Below are positions 13,636-20,600 of a stretch of 25,486 nucleotides of DNA, one piece after another (position 1 is the first letter of the stretch; each line of letters begins with the position of its first letter). The stretch comes from Clostridia bacterium. GTDB taxonomy: Bacteria; Bacillota; Clostridia; Oscillospirales; Ruminococcaceae. The notes under the pieces were generated by a model, which was not told the DNA's origin, made no database searches, and was given only the letters and a program-made list of their open reading frames with translations. Made by a program: the position numbers and the translations under genes. The DNA is taken from assembly GCA_021152595.1 (NCBI GenBank), contig JAGKVC010000026.1, forward strand, positions 1 through 25,486. The letters are read 5' to 3'.

Positions 13636-14595
13636 ATGCAGGATACATTCAACCAGAAAATCAACGGCCTTGTCGATTCCCTGCTGAACGATTATCAGGG
13701 CGACCGCACGATCGACGCTGCGATCGCGTTCGATCAGCCGAACAAGGAAATCGTCATTGACATACTCCAGAAGCTGCGCAAGCTGATCTTTCCGGGATAT
13801 TTCCGCGCGCATTCCTATCGCGTTTATACCATGCGCAATCAGACGACCATGCTGCTCGAGGATGTCATCTTTAATCTGAACCGTCAGATTTCGATTGTTC
13901 TGGAATATATCCCTGAGCTGAAGGAGGCAGGCAGAGAGGCGATTGCAAAGCGTGCCGAGGAGATCACCTTTGCCTTTATCGAGAAGATTCCGCAGATCCG
14001 CGCCTATGTGGAAACTGACGTACAGGCGACCTTCGACGGTGATCCGGCTGCGTATAATAAGGATGAGATCATCTATTCTTATCCGGGACTGCTTGCGATT
14101 GTGACAAACCGCATTGCGCATGAGCTGCATCTGCTCGGTGTGCCGCTGATTCCGCGTATCATGACGGAATATGCGCACAGCATGACCGGTATTGATATTC
14201 ACCCCGGCGCAACGCTCGGCTACTATTTCTTCATCGATCACGGCACCGGCATTGTAATTGGTGAAACAACGGAAATCGGCGACAATGTCAAGGTCTATCA
14301 GGGCGTGACGCTCGGCGCACTTTCGACGCGCGGCGGTCAGTCGCTCAAATCGAAGAAGCGCCATCCGACAATCTGCGATAATGTTACGATCTATTCCGGT
14401 GCGTCGATTCTCGGCGGCGATACCGTAATCGGAAAGGGCGCCGTAATCGGTGCAAATGCGTTTATTACGCGCTCGATCCCCGAGGGCGCAAAGGTCAGCA
14501 TCAAGAATCAGGAGCTCCGTTATCATTATGACTCCAAGACGCTTGCGCCTGCAACCGATCTCGATACCGACGACAGCTGGTATTATATCATCTGA
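13636..14595 (+). CDS. cysE: Serine O-acetyltransferase (EpsC/SAT type)
   Basis: A 319-residue enzyme that transfers acetyl from acetyl-CoA to L-serine, giving O-acetylserine, the carbon skeleton for cysteine synthesis in the cytosol. The N-terminal helical domain is long (about 1-180), as in the EpsC-type proteins of anaerobes. The left-handed beta helix (about 183-295) has hexapeptide repeats (IDIHPGATLG, IVIGETTEIG, VTLGALSTRGG). The catalytic pair is Asp201-His202 in FFIDHGTG. The C-terminal tail ends WYYII, unlike the CysE tail that binds cysteine synthase by a terminal Ile in E. coli, though Ile is again the last residue here. ATG follows GGAGGG at 7 nt. It is monocistronic, with its own promoter and a terminator shared with the convergent TetR gene. 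No cysK lies in the window. Confidence 0.93.
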   Translation: MQDTFNQKINGLVDSLLNDYQGDRTIDAAIAFDQPNKEIVIDILQKLRKLIFPGYFRAHSYRVYTMRNQTTMLLEDVIFNLNRQISIVLEYIPELKEAGREAIAKRAEEITFAFIEKIPQIRAYVETDVQATFDGDPAAYNKDEIIYSYPGLLAIVTNRIAHELHLLGVPLIPRIMTEYAHSMTGIDIHPGATLGYYFFIDHGTGIVIGETTEIGDNVKVYQGVTLGALSTRGGQSLKSKKRHPTICDNVTIYSGASILGGDTVIGKGAVIGANAFITRSIPEGAKVSIKNQELRYHYDSKTLAPATDLDTDDSWYYII

Positions 14596-14610
14596 TCAGA
14601 ACAATAAAAG

Positions 14611-14641
14611 ACCGCACCTGCAAGTTACAAGCAGGTGCGGT
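14611..14641. terminator. Intrinsic terminator between cysE and the TetR gene
   Basis: ACCGCACCTGC (14611-14621) and GCAGGTGCGGT (14631-14641) form an 11-bp stem with a 9-nt loop. CTTTTATTG follows on the minus strand and TTTGCTG on the plus strand, so it may work in both directions, better on the minus. Confidence 0.85.
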
Positions 14642-14655
14642 TTGCTGTATCCGGA

Positions 14656-15231
14656 TTATGTAGCGGAATCCTCCGGTTTGCGTTCGCAGCGTGTGATGAT
14701 CTCCTCAGGGATGCCCTTTCGCAGCTCGCAGAGACGGTGGAGATCCTGCTCAATATTCGCATGCATGCCGGTCCGGATCCATTCTGTGATCAGTCCGAAG
14801 CAGGTGCATTTGTAGAACTGAATCAGGATTCTTCTGTCGTAATCGTTGATCGGATGCTCGCGGAGCAGTGTATCCGTATAGGTTGTGACAATGGTCTCGC
14901 AGACCTGCCAGAGATAATACTCATACATTTCGCGGTTGACGGAATGATAGATATGGAAAACCGCGCGTTTATTCTCATGGGCAAATTTGGTCAATGCCTG
15001 TAAGCAGGTTTCGATTGAGTCGATCGTCGGATATTTTTCTATGATCTGCGTTGCTTCTTCCATGATGATTTCTTCGGTCAGCGTCGGGATATCCGCGAAA
15101 TGATAATAGAACGAATTGCGGTTGATGCCGCATTCCTCGACAATATCCTTCACGGTGATCTGCTTGAGCGGACGTTCATCCAGCAGCTTGATAAATGCCT
15201 GTTTGATTGCGTTCTTCGTAAAGTTCGGCAT
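14656..15231 (-). CDS. TetR/AcrR-family transcriptional regulator
   Basis: A 191-residue regulator. The N-terminal DNA-binding domain (about 1-50) shows the TetR helix-turn-helix: KQITVKDIVEECGINRNSFYYHF (about residues 23-45). The C-terminal domain is of the DhaS/TetR_C_8 style, with HIYHSVNREMYEYYLWQV and the helical FGLITEWIRTGM typical of that group. ATG follows AAAGGAG. It has its own promoter. The YitT-type gene ends 67 bp upstream on the same strand without a visible terminator, so read-through could link them. Its ligand and targets are unknown; a weak palindrome (GTGATA...TACCAC, 15248-15265) overlaps its own -10 and could be an autoregulatory site. Confidence 0.9.
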   Translation of the reverse strand: MPNFTKNAIKQAFIKLLDERPLKQITVKDIVEECGINRNSFYYHFADIPTLTEEIIMEEATQIIEKYPTIDSIETCLQALTKFAHENKRAVFHIYHSVNREMYEYYLWQVCETIVTTYTDTLLREHPINDYDRRILIQFYKCTCFGLITEWIRTGMHANIEQDLHRLCELRKGIPEEIITRCERKPEDSAT

Positions 15232-15255
15232 GATCCTGCTCCTTTCTGTGATACT

Positions 15256-15284
15256 ATTATACCACGAATTTGCGGAAAAATCAA
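15256..15284 (-). promoter_or_regulatory. Promoter of the TetR-family gene
   Basis: Minus strand: -35 TTGATT (15279-15284), 17-nt spacer, -10 TATAAT (15256-15261). Confidence 0.8.
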
Positions 15285-15297
15285 TGGGGGAATGGTG

Positions 15298-16158
15298 TCA
15301 GTCCTCCTTCGGCTGATAGAATCTGCCGGAGAGCTTCTGCGTTTTCATTTCATTGATGAACGCTTCCGGATCGGCTTCACGGATGACCTTGATCACCTGC
15401 TTGGATTCCGCCGCCGATACGACCGAATACACGACATTCCGCTCACAGTGTTCGTAGGAGCCTTCGCCTTCGAGGATTGTTGCGCCGTGCTGACTGATAT
15501 TATAGATTGCATTGCAGACAGCGACCGGCTTTGTGGTCACGATAAAGAGCGTACTCTGCTGATATTTCTTGTACAGTACATGCAGGACAGCCGTGGAGGC
15601 ATACTGGAAGATGATCGAGTACAGCGCCTTATCCCAGCCGAACAGGAATCCGGCAGCGCAGAGAATCACCGCGTTGAACATCAGAATGATCGAGAAGGAA
15701 TCCACGCCGCGCCGTTCCGATAAGAAGATTGAAATAAAATCCGTTCCGCCGGAGGTTGCGCCTGCATTCAGGCACATTGCGATTGCCGCGCCCTGAATGA
15801 TGCCGCCGAAAATACTGATCAGCAGAATATCCTCCGTGATGATATAAGAGGGGAGCAGGTCGGTGAACAGGCTGTTCAGGACGATCATCAGGCAGGAATA
15901 GAGCGTGAACCGTTTTCCGAGAAAGCGGAATCCGATATAGACCGGAACGGCATTCAGCAGCAGATTGACGATGGTAAACGGCGGCGTAAAATGCAGCAGA
16001 TCGGAGAAAAGCCGCTGAATCAGAATTGTCAGTCCTGCAACGCCGCCCGGATACAATCCCGCGGTATCGACAAAGGTATTCTTGTTGACCGCCATGACGA
16101 ATGCGGCGGCTGTTACTGCAAGAACCGTCAGAATATGTTTGGAAGCATTTGCCTTCAT
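15298..16158 (-). CDS. YitT-family membrane protein (DUF161 + DUF2179)
   Basis: A 286-residue integral membrane protein. Five or six hydrophobic segments fill about residues 8-195, with the conserved GGVAGLTILIQ, the NLLLNAVPVYIGF and the NAGATSGGTDFIS segments of the YitT family. A soluble C-terminal DUF2179 domain (about 215-280) carries HGATILEGEGSYEHCERNVV. The transport role is not established in the family. ATG at 16156-16158 is chosen because AAAGGA sits 8 nt away; an ATG at 16165-16167 would overlap that site. It has its own promoter, with a TTTTGT/ACAAAA palindrome just upstream. Confidence 0.9.
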   Translation of the reverse strand: MKANASKHILTVLAVTAAAFVMAVNKNTFVDTAGLYPGGVAGLTILIQRLFSDLLHFTPPFTIVNLLLNAVPVYIGFRFLGKRFTLYSCLMIVLNSLFTDLLPSYIITEDILLISIFGGIIQGAAIAMCLNAGATSGGTDFISIFLSERRGVDSFSIILMFNAVILCAAGFLFGWDKALYSIIFQYASTAVLHVLYKKYQQSTLFIVTTKPVAVCNAIYNISQHGATILEGEGSYEHCERNVVYSVVSAAESKQVIKVIREADPEAFINEMKTQKLSGRFYQPKED

Positions 16159-16193
16159 GGAGATCATCCTTTCATCGTTTTCGATTTGAATGT

Positions 16194-16222
16194 ATTATAA
16201 CACAATCTATGAAAAATAGCAA
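16194..16222 (-). promoter_or_regulatory. Promoter of the YitT-type gene
   Basis: Minus strand: -35 TTGCTA (16217-16222), 17-nt spacer, -10 TATAAT (16194-16199). Confidence 0.75.
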
Positions 16223-16232
16223 GATGAAGGCG

Positions 16233-16247
16233 TTTTGTCATACAAAA
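16233..16247. repeat. Perfect inverted repeat TTTTGT-N3-ACAAAA, candidate operator
   Basis: A 15-bp palindrome with 6-bp perfect arms and a 3-nt centre lies 10 bp upstream of the YitT-gene -35. Size and position would suit a dimeric regulator. No T-run follows on either strand beyond the arms themselves. Function is not shown. Confidence 0.3.
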
Positions 16248-16356
16248 ATACGCTGCCTGAGAGCTTTAGATCGTTGGAGAAGCATATGCATGATATCCGG
16301 ATAATAGCGCTAAAAAACCGTTCGGTCATCCGGAGAAACTTTGGCGGAAATTGCCT

Positions 16357-16386
16357 TTGACTTTTCAAACCGATTTTTGCTATAAT
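16357..16386 (+). promoter_or_regulatory. Promoter of the DUF2798 gene
   Basis: Plus strand: -35 TTGACT (16357-16362), 18-nt spacer, -10 TATAAT (16381-16386) with a TGC extension. Transcription would begin near 16393, about 135 nt before the start codon. The gene-free stretch 16159-16527 is otherwise occupied by the divergent YitT promoter and the leader described next. Confidence 0.7.
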
Positions 16387-16426
16387 ATGACGGTAAATCA
16401 AACATATTTTTAAGAAGCACTGACAC

Positions 16427-16504
16427 ACGTTGTATTCCACGGAATGCGTAAATCTGATTACGGAGCTGCTCCGATGACCGCATTCGTGAATACGGCGTTT
16501 TTTT
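16427..16504 (+). promoter_or_regulatory. Terminator-like structured leader (candidate attenuator or riboswitch) before the DUF2798 gene
   Basis: The leader RNA can fold into a long stem. ACGTTGTATTC (16427-16437) pairs with GAATACGGCGT (16488-16498), 11 pairs including two G-U. After a small internal loop, GAATGCG (16442-16448) pairs with CGCATTC (16479-16485). An inner hairpin CGGAG-CTG-CTCCG (16461-16473) sits in the apical loop. Seven T residues follow (16498-16504), so the whole is shaped like an intrinsic terminator placed between promoter and gene. GTAA/TTAC (16448-16461) gives a small competing pairing. No T-box motif or riboswitch consensus known to me is present. Conditional termination is inferred. 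Confidence 0.55.
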
Positions 16505-16527
16505 GTGCAGAAAAGGAGTTTACCGAA

Positions 16528-17100
16528 ATGCCCAGAAACCAGTTTGAACGAATGATGTTTGCCCTGATGACCGTTCTTGTCACGGTCCACGCCTATGTTT
16601 TTTACAGCTTGTATGTTGTCAACGGCGGAACCTTTACGCAAATGACCGGCGAAGCACATGTGCTGGATGCGATCCGTGCAATGGGCGGTGTCTCTGTGCT
16701 TGGCAGAGCCGTCCCGATCTGGGCGGTCGTGCTGATCGAGTTTGTGCTTGCCTATTCGCTGGAGGTGCTGGTCGGAAGTCCCTGCTCTTTTAAGCTCGCA
16801 TGCAAGGTTTTCGATCCGCGCTCGATGCATCCGGTGCTGTTTGAATCCGCGATCATCTGCGCAACGGTCGGAATCATGTGTCCTGCAATGAGCTTTCTTG
16901 CAGCGATTCTCTATTATCCCTATCAGTACATGAGCTTCAATATCTTCACCCTGCTTGCAAACTGGATAAAGCTCGTCTGCTTCAATTTCCCGTTTGCATT
17001 CTTCTCGCAGCTCTTCTTCATTCAGCCGCTGATCCGCACCTGCTTCAAGCTGATCTTCCGTCGCAATGAATCCGGCGCTGCAAAGCCTGCGCAGGCATAA
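16528..17100 (+). CDS. DUF2798-like integral membrane protein
   Basis: A 190-residue membrane protein with four hydrophobic segments (about 8-28, 62-85, 110-135, 150-180). The two halves look alike: each begins with a Phe-Glu pair before a helix (QFERMMFALMTVLVTVH and VLFESAIICATVGIMCPAMS), as expected for a tandem DUF2798 repeat. The function of this family is unknown. ATG at 16528 is chosen for AAAAGGAG (16511-16518) at 9 nt; the frame runs back to 16444 but through the leader hairpin. Its expression is probably controlled by the terminator-like leader. It is followed by an intrinsic terminator and is monocistronic. Confidence 0.75.
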   Translation: MPRNQFERMMFALMTVLVTVHAYVFYSLYVVNGGTFTQMTGEAHVLDAIRAMGGVSVLGRAVPIWAVVLIEFVLAYSLEVLVGSPCSFKLACKVFDPRSMHPVLFESAIICATVGIMCPAMSFLAAILYYPYQYMSFNIFTLLANWIKLVCFNFPFAFFSQLFFIQPLIRTCFKLIFRRNESGAAKPAQA

Positions 17101-17157
17101 AATCCCTGTGCAAAATGATCGGTTGCATTTTGCGGATTATTCGTATATCATAAAGAA

Positions 17158-17200
17158 CGTGCAGCAATTCCGTGTGAAACAGGTTTTGCTGCATGTTTTT
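17158..17200 (+). terminator. Probable intrinsic terminator of the DUF2798 gene
   Basis: CGTGCAGCAA (17158-17167) pairs with TTGCTGCATG (17186-17195), 10 pairs including one G-T, then TTTTT (17196-17200). The loop is long (18 nt). A second inverted repeat without T-run (TGCAAAAT/ATTTTGC, 17109-17133) lies closer to the stop codon. Confidence 0.65.
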
Positions 17201-17237
17201 CTGTCCGGAGAATTTCAATTCTGAAATACTGCAAACA

Positions 17238-17269
17238 AAAAGCTCCCGTTCAGATGAACAGGAGCTTTT
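17238..17269 (-). terminator. Intrinsic terminator after tRNA-Pro
   Basis: AAAAGCTCCCGTTCA (17238-17252) and TGAACAGGAGCTTTT (17255-17269) form a long stem with one mismatch. On the minus strand it ends in a T-run, 23 nt after the tRNA CCA end. It can also act on the plus strand. Confidence 0.85.
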
Positions 17270-17291
17270 CTGCGGCGGGGTTTTTGCCGCT

Positions 17292-17367
17292 TGGTCTGAG
17301 TGACCCGACTTGAACGGGCGGCCTCTACCACCCCAAGGTAGCGCGCTACCAACTGCGCCACACCCAG
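17292..17367 (-). tRNA. tRNA-Pro (anticodon GGG)
   Basis: A 76-nt cloverleaf folds. Acceptor CTGGGTG pairs with CACTCAG (one G-U). The D-arm is GCGC...GCGC. The anticodon stem CTACC/GGTAG encloses the loop TTGGGGT, which gives anticodon GGG. The T-arm is GCCCG-TTCAAGT-CGGGT. The discriminator is A and the CCA end is encoded (17292-17294). It is a single-gene unit with its own promoter and terminator. Confidence 0.94.
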
Positions 17368-17378
17368 ACAACGCTAAT

Positions 17379-17407
17379 ATTATATCACAATCCGGCAGAT
17401 TTGTCAA
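17379..17407 (-). promoter_or_regulatory. Consensus promoter of tRNA-Pro
   Basis: Minus strand: perfect -35 TTGACA (17402-17407), 17-nt spacer, perfect -10 TATAAT (17379-17384). It is the strongest promoter in the window by consensus. Confidence 0.92.
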
Positions 17408-17417
17408 GTGCTTTCCC

Positions 17418-17458
17418 GAAAAAAACAGCGAACCCTGCTGCACGGCAAGGTTCGCTGT
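17418..17458 (-). terminator. Intrinsic terminator of the DUF805 gene
   Basis: On the minus strand ACAGCGAACC (17449-17458) pairs with GGTTCGCTGT (17425-17434) over a 14-nt loop, followed by a T-run (17418-17425). It separates the DUF805 gene from the tRNA-Pro promoter. Confidence 0.88.
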
Positions 17459-17470
17459 ACAGATCTGTGA

Positions 17471-17872
17471 TTATACGATCGAGGTCGGGACCGGACCGTA
17501 CTGATTTGCTTCCGGATAGCTCGGCTGTGCGCAGAAATAGATCGGCACGATGCCGCCGACAGCGGTCAGCCAGAGCAGCAGCAGCCACGGTGTCTGATTG
17601 ACGTCGTGCATACGGCGGATGCTCATCGAGACGTACAGGAAGGTTGCAGCGAGAGAGAATGCGCGGTAGATCAGCAGCAGAATGCTGTCAATAAACTTCG
17701 GCATGATCAGGCACAGAATGAATACCACAAAAAAGGCGATTGCCTCGAGGATGATAATGCCAAGCACTGCATACCAGTACTCCGCACGCGCGGTTCTGCC
17801 CTTGAAGTCGAGACATTCACCGATCATTTTCATCAGTGCCTTAAAGGGCTTGAGTTCCAACAGCTTTTCCAT
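17471..17872 (-). CDS. DUF805 family small membrane protein
   Basis: A 133-residue membrane protein. Its N-terminal FKGRTARAEYWYAVL (about 23-37) and the SIRRMHDVNQTPWLLLL motif (about 84-100) are diagnostic of DUF805. Hydrophobic helices lie at about 36-60, 64-82 and 95-113. The role of the family is unknown; members are common in gut bacteria and lie in varied contexts. ATG follows AGGAGG. It starts 92 bp after the glycogen phosphorylase stop; a -10-like TATAAT lies between, so it may have its own weak promoter or be transcribed by read-through. Confidence 0.88.
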   Translation of the reverse strand: MEKLLELKPFKALMKMIGECLDFKGRTARAEYWYAVLGIIILEAIAFFVVFILCLIMPKFIDSILLLIYRAFSLAATFLYVSMSIRRMHDVNQTPWLLLLWLTAVGGIVPIYFCAQPSYPEANQYGPVPTSIV

Positions 17873-17894
17873 TTTTCTTTCCTCCTGAATATTG

Positions 17895-17924
17895 ATTATA
17901 ATTGTCTGATCGGGTAAGGATCAG
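17895..17924 (-). promoter_or_regulatory. Possible promoter of the DUF805 gene with an inverted repeat at the -35
   Basis: Minus strand -10 TATAAT (17895-17900); the hexamer 17 nt upstream (TGATCC) is a poor -35. A perfect repeat CTGATC (17906-17911) / GATCAG (17919-17924) spans the spacer and -35, the place an activator or repressor would bind. Confidence 0.4.
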
Positions 17925-17964
17925 AACCAACCAAATTTATATCTGCCAGCCGTTGACGGTCTGT

Positions 17965-20322
17965 TCAGAGCGGCTGAATATGCCAGCATTCCTCCGCATA
18001 CTGCCGGATGGTACGGTCAGAGCTGAACGGTCCTGCCGCGCAGGCATTGCGCCACTGTTTTGCCGAAAAACGCTTTGTATCGCGGTAATCAGCGAGTGCT
18101 CTCAGTTTTGTTTCGACATAATCCGGCAGATCGAGCAGCAGATAGTAATGATCCGGCTGATGCCAGCTTGCACCGTCAAGCAGTGCGAAATAGAGTTCGC
18201 GGAATTCGCCTGTGCCGTCGTCGGAAACAGTACCGTCGATCAGGCTTTTCACGACGCGCGCCGTCATCGGATTCTTTGCCATGACCGAGCGGCTGCAATA
18301 GTTTTCGAGCTTTTCCAGCTCCTCAACTGTCGCGCCGAAGATATAGTTGTTCTCCGCGCCTGCTGCATCGACAATCTCGATATTCGCGCCGTCGAGCGTA
18401 CCGAGCGTGACCGCGCCGTTCAGCATCATCTTCATATTGCCCGTGCCGGAGGCTTCCGTGCCGGCAGTTGAAATCTGCTCGGAGATATCGCAGGCGGCAA
18501 CGAGCTTTTCCGCATAGGAGACATTGTAATTCGTGACGAAGTGAACCTGCATCAGTCCGCGCACATCGGGATCGTTGTCAATCAGCTTTGCGATTTCATT
18601 GATATACTTGATAATCGCCTTGGCGCGGCGGTATCCCGGCGCAGATTTTGCACCGAACAGGAAAGTCGTCGGCGTGAAATCCGTGATCGTACCGTCCTTG
18701 ATTCCGTAGTAGATCCAGAGAATCGAGAATGCATTGAGAAGCTGCCGTTTGTATTCATGCAGACGTTTGATCTGGATATCAAAACAGCTTTCGGGATCAA
18801 TGCGGACACCCTCGGCCTTTTCAATATATGCAGCAAGCTGACGCTTTTTCTCCTGCTTGATTGCATGAAATCGCTCCATGACAGTTTCGTCGTCCGCATA
18901 ATGTGAGAGTGCATGCAGATCGGTCAGTTCGGAAAGGAAATGCCGTGAGCCTGACAGCTCGCTGAAAAGACCTGTCAGCTCGGGATTGCAGACACCGAGC
19001 CAGCGGCGCTGCGTGATGCCGTTTGTCTTATTCTGGAATTTATCCGGCGCCAGTGCATACCATTCTTTGAGAACTGTGGTTTTGAGCAGTTCTGTGTGGA
19101 TGGCTGCAACGCCGTTGACATATCTGCCTGCATACATCGCAAGATTTGCCATGTGTACCTGACCGTTTTTGATGATGCGCATGACCTCGGTTTCAGCCTG
19201 CGGATGATCCTTGGCATAAAGCTCCTCGAGAAACTGCTCCGAGATTTGCAGCATAATTGCATAGATCTCCGGCAGAAGCTCCTCAACGAGATCGCAGTCC
19301 CATTTTTCGAGTGCTTCCTGCATGATCGTATGATTGGTATACGAGAAGATCTGTTTTGCCATTTTGAGCGCATCTGCAAAGGAATATCCTTCGATTTTCA
19401 GCAGACGGATCAGCTCGGGGATCGAAATCACCGGATGCGTGTCATTGAGCTGAACAGCAAGATGCTCCGGCAGTGTATCGAGCGTGCCGAACTGTGCCTT
19501 ATGCTTTTTCAGACAGTCCGCAAGGGATGCCGCACAGAAGAAATACTGCTGCTTGAGACGCAGTGCTTTTCCGGCGCGTGTATCGTCATTCGGATAGAGG
19601 CAGCGCGAGATATCTTCCGCATGGATTGTCTCCGCGGAAGCTGCGAGATAATCCTGCGCATTAAACGTATCAAAATCGAATGCATTGACGGGCTCTGCCT
19701 GCCAGAGACGCAGCGTACCGATATGCGGCTCTTTGCCGTCTTCCGCATATCCGATCACCGGCATATCATAGGGGACTGCGCGAACCGTCTGATCGCGGTA
19801 TCGGATCAGAACGGCATCGGCATCTTTGCGGATGCTCCACGGATCACCGAAGCGCGACCAGTCGTCGCCGGTTTCGGTCTGCCTGCCGTTTTCAAAGCCC
19901 TGCTTGAACAATCCGTAGCGATAGCGGATGCCGTAGCCGTCAACCGGAAGTGAACAGGCGGCGGCGCTGTCGAGAAAACATGCAGCGAGTCGTCCGAGAC
20001 CGCCGTTTCCGAGCGCGGCATCCTCAATCTCCTCAAAGACAGAGAGCGATGTGCCGGCTTTCTGAAAAGCCTCAGCCATATCGTCCAGCAGTCCGAGACA
20101 GTAGAGGTTATTATAGACCGCTCTGCCCATGAGAAATTCCATCGAAAAATAGCAGACGCGGCGATTTTTCAGATGCGCCTGACGGCAGGCGTTCCAGTGC
20201 GGCAGAATCTCTGCGGTGACAGCTTCACCGAGCGCATTGTGCAGCGCGTGAACCTCTGCCTGTGCTGCCGGCATGCCGAGGGATGCTTCAGCGCGCTTGA
20301 GGATCGTTTCAGCCCGATTCAT
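17965..20322 (-). CDS. glgP: Glycogen/maltodextrin phosphorylase
   Basis: A 785-residue GT35 phosphorylase that splits alpha-1,4-glucan with phosphate to glucose-1-phosphate in the cytosol, using pyridoxal phosphate. The N-terminal CYFSMEFLMGRAVYNNL (57-73) and DAALGNGGLGRLAACFLDS (101-119) are typical, as are the substrate-site NDTHP (293-297) and DIQIKRLHEYKRQ (515-527). The cofactor lysine is Lys631 in EASGTGNMKMMLNG. The length suits the short bacterial type without an extended regulatory N-terminus. ATG at 20320-20322 follows AAAAGGAG; a two-codon out-of-frame ATG-CCA-TGA overlaps the start. Two copies of the promoter lie upstream. Other glycogen genes are not in the window. Confidence 0.95.
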   Translation of the reverse strand: MNRAETILKRAEASLGMPAAQAEVHALHNALGEAVTAEILPHWNACRQAHLKNRRVCYFSMEFLMGRAVYNNLYCLGLLDDMAEAFQKAGTSLSVFEEIEDAALGNGGLGRLAACFLDSAAACSLPVDGYGIRYRYGLFKQGFENGRQTETGDDWSRFGDPWSIRKDADAVLIRYRDQTVRAVPYDMPVIGYAEDGKEPHIGTLRLWQAEPVNAFDFDTFNAQDYLAASAETIHAEDISRCLYPNDDTRAGKALRLKQQYFFCAASLADCLKKHKAQFGTLDTLPEHLAVQLNDTHPVISIPELIRLLKIEGYSFADALKMAKQIFSYTNHTIMQEALEKWDCDLVEELLPEIYAIMLQISEQFLEELYAKDHPQAETEVMRIIKNGQVHMANLAMYAGRYVNGVAAIHTELLKTTVLKEWYALAPDKFQNKTNGITQRRWLGVCNPELTGLFSELSGSRHFLSELTDLHALSHYADDETVMERFHAIKQEKKRQLAAYIEKAEGVRIDPESCFDIQIKRLHEYKRQLLNAFSILWIYYGIKDGTITDFTPTTFLFGAKSAPGYRRAKAIIKYINEIAKLIDNDPDVRGLMQVHFVTNYNVSYAEKLVAACDISEQISTAGTEASGTGNMKMMLNGAVTLGTLDGANIEIVDAAGAENNYIFGATVEELEKLENYCSRSVMAKNPMTARVVKSLIDGTVSDDGTGEFRELYFALLDGASWHQPDHYYLLLDLPDYVETKLRALADYRDTKRFSAKQWRNACAAGPFSSDRTIRQYAEECWHIQPL

Positions 20323-20362
20323 GGCATGATCTCCTTTTCCATCAATTTTCAGATATGAGCAT

Positions 20363-20391
20363 ATTATACCATATAATTACCGAAAAAGCAA
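20363..20391 (-). promoter_or_regulatory. Proximal promoter (P1) of glgP
   Basis: Minus strand: -35 TTGCTT (20386-20391), 17-nt spacer, -10 TATAAT (20363-20368), about 40 nt from the start codon. Confidence 0.8.
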
Positions 20392-20545
20392 TGGAAATCT
20401 GAAAAAATCCTTTGCGAATGAAACCGGCTGAACTGAGCTGCGAACGATTCAGCACGATATGCTGAAGAAAGGCGAAGCAAAATGGAGCCGCGCACGGCGC
20501 GGTTATAACATATCATTACCGAAAAAGCAATGGAAATCTGAAAAA
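20376..20545. repeat. Duplicated 31-bp promoter segment upstream of glgP
   Basis: A 31-bp sequence beginning ATTACCGAAAAAGCAATGG occurs identically at 20376-20406 and 20515-20545, 139 bp apart. Each copy holds the -35 region of a minus-strand promoter. Homology goes on beyond the identical core with a diverged GATGAAACCGG block. Between the copies lie hairpins TTCAGC/GCTGAA (20448-20466) and CCGCGC/GCGCGG (20488-20502). No ORF is present in 20323-20600. Confidence 0.85.
20502..20530 (-). promoter_or_regulatory. Distal duplicated promoter (P2) of glgP
   Basis: Minus strand: -35 TTGCTT (20525-20530), 17-nt spacer, -10 TATAAC (20502-20507). It is the copy of P1 with a weaker -10. A G/C-rich hairpin (20488-20502) begins at the expected transcript start. 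Confidence 0.55.
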
Positions 20546-20585
20546 TACTTTGGGATGAAACCGAAAAATACTTTGGGATGAAACC
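20540..20585. repeat. Exact 23-bp tandem duplication
   Basis: The unit GAAAAATACTTTGGGATG plus AAACC stands at 20540-20562 and again, identical, at 20563-20585. It overlaps the end of the distal 31-bp repeat copy. The proximal copy has only one diverged unit (from 20401). A recent slippage or unequal recombination event is the simplest reading. Confidence 0.9.
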
Positions 20586-20600
20586 GGATGAACCGAATAT

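Noticed and set aside
13597..14526. 309-codon open frame opposite cysE
   Set aside because: Antisense to an unmistakable serine acetyltransferase; no recognisable motif.
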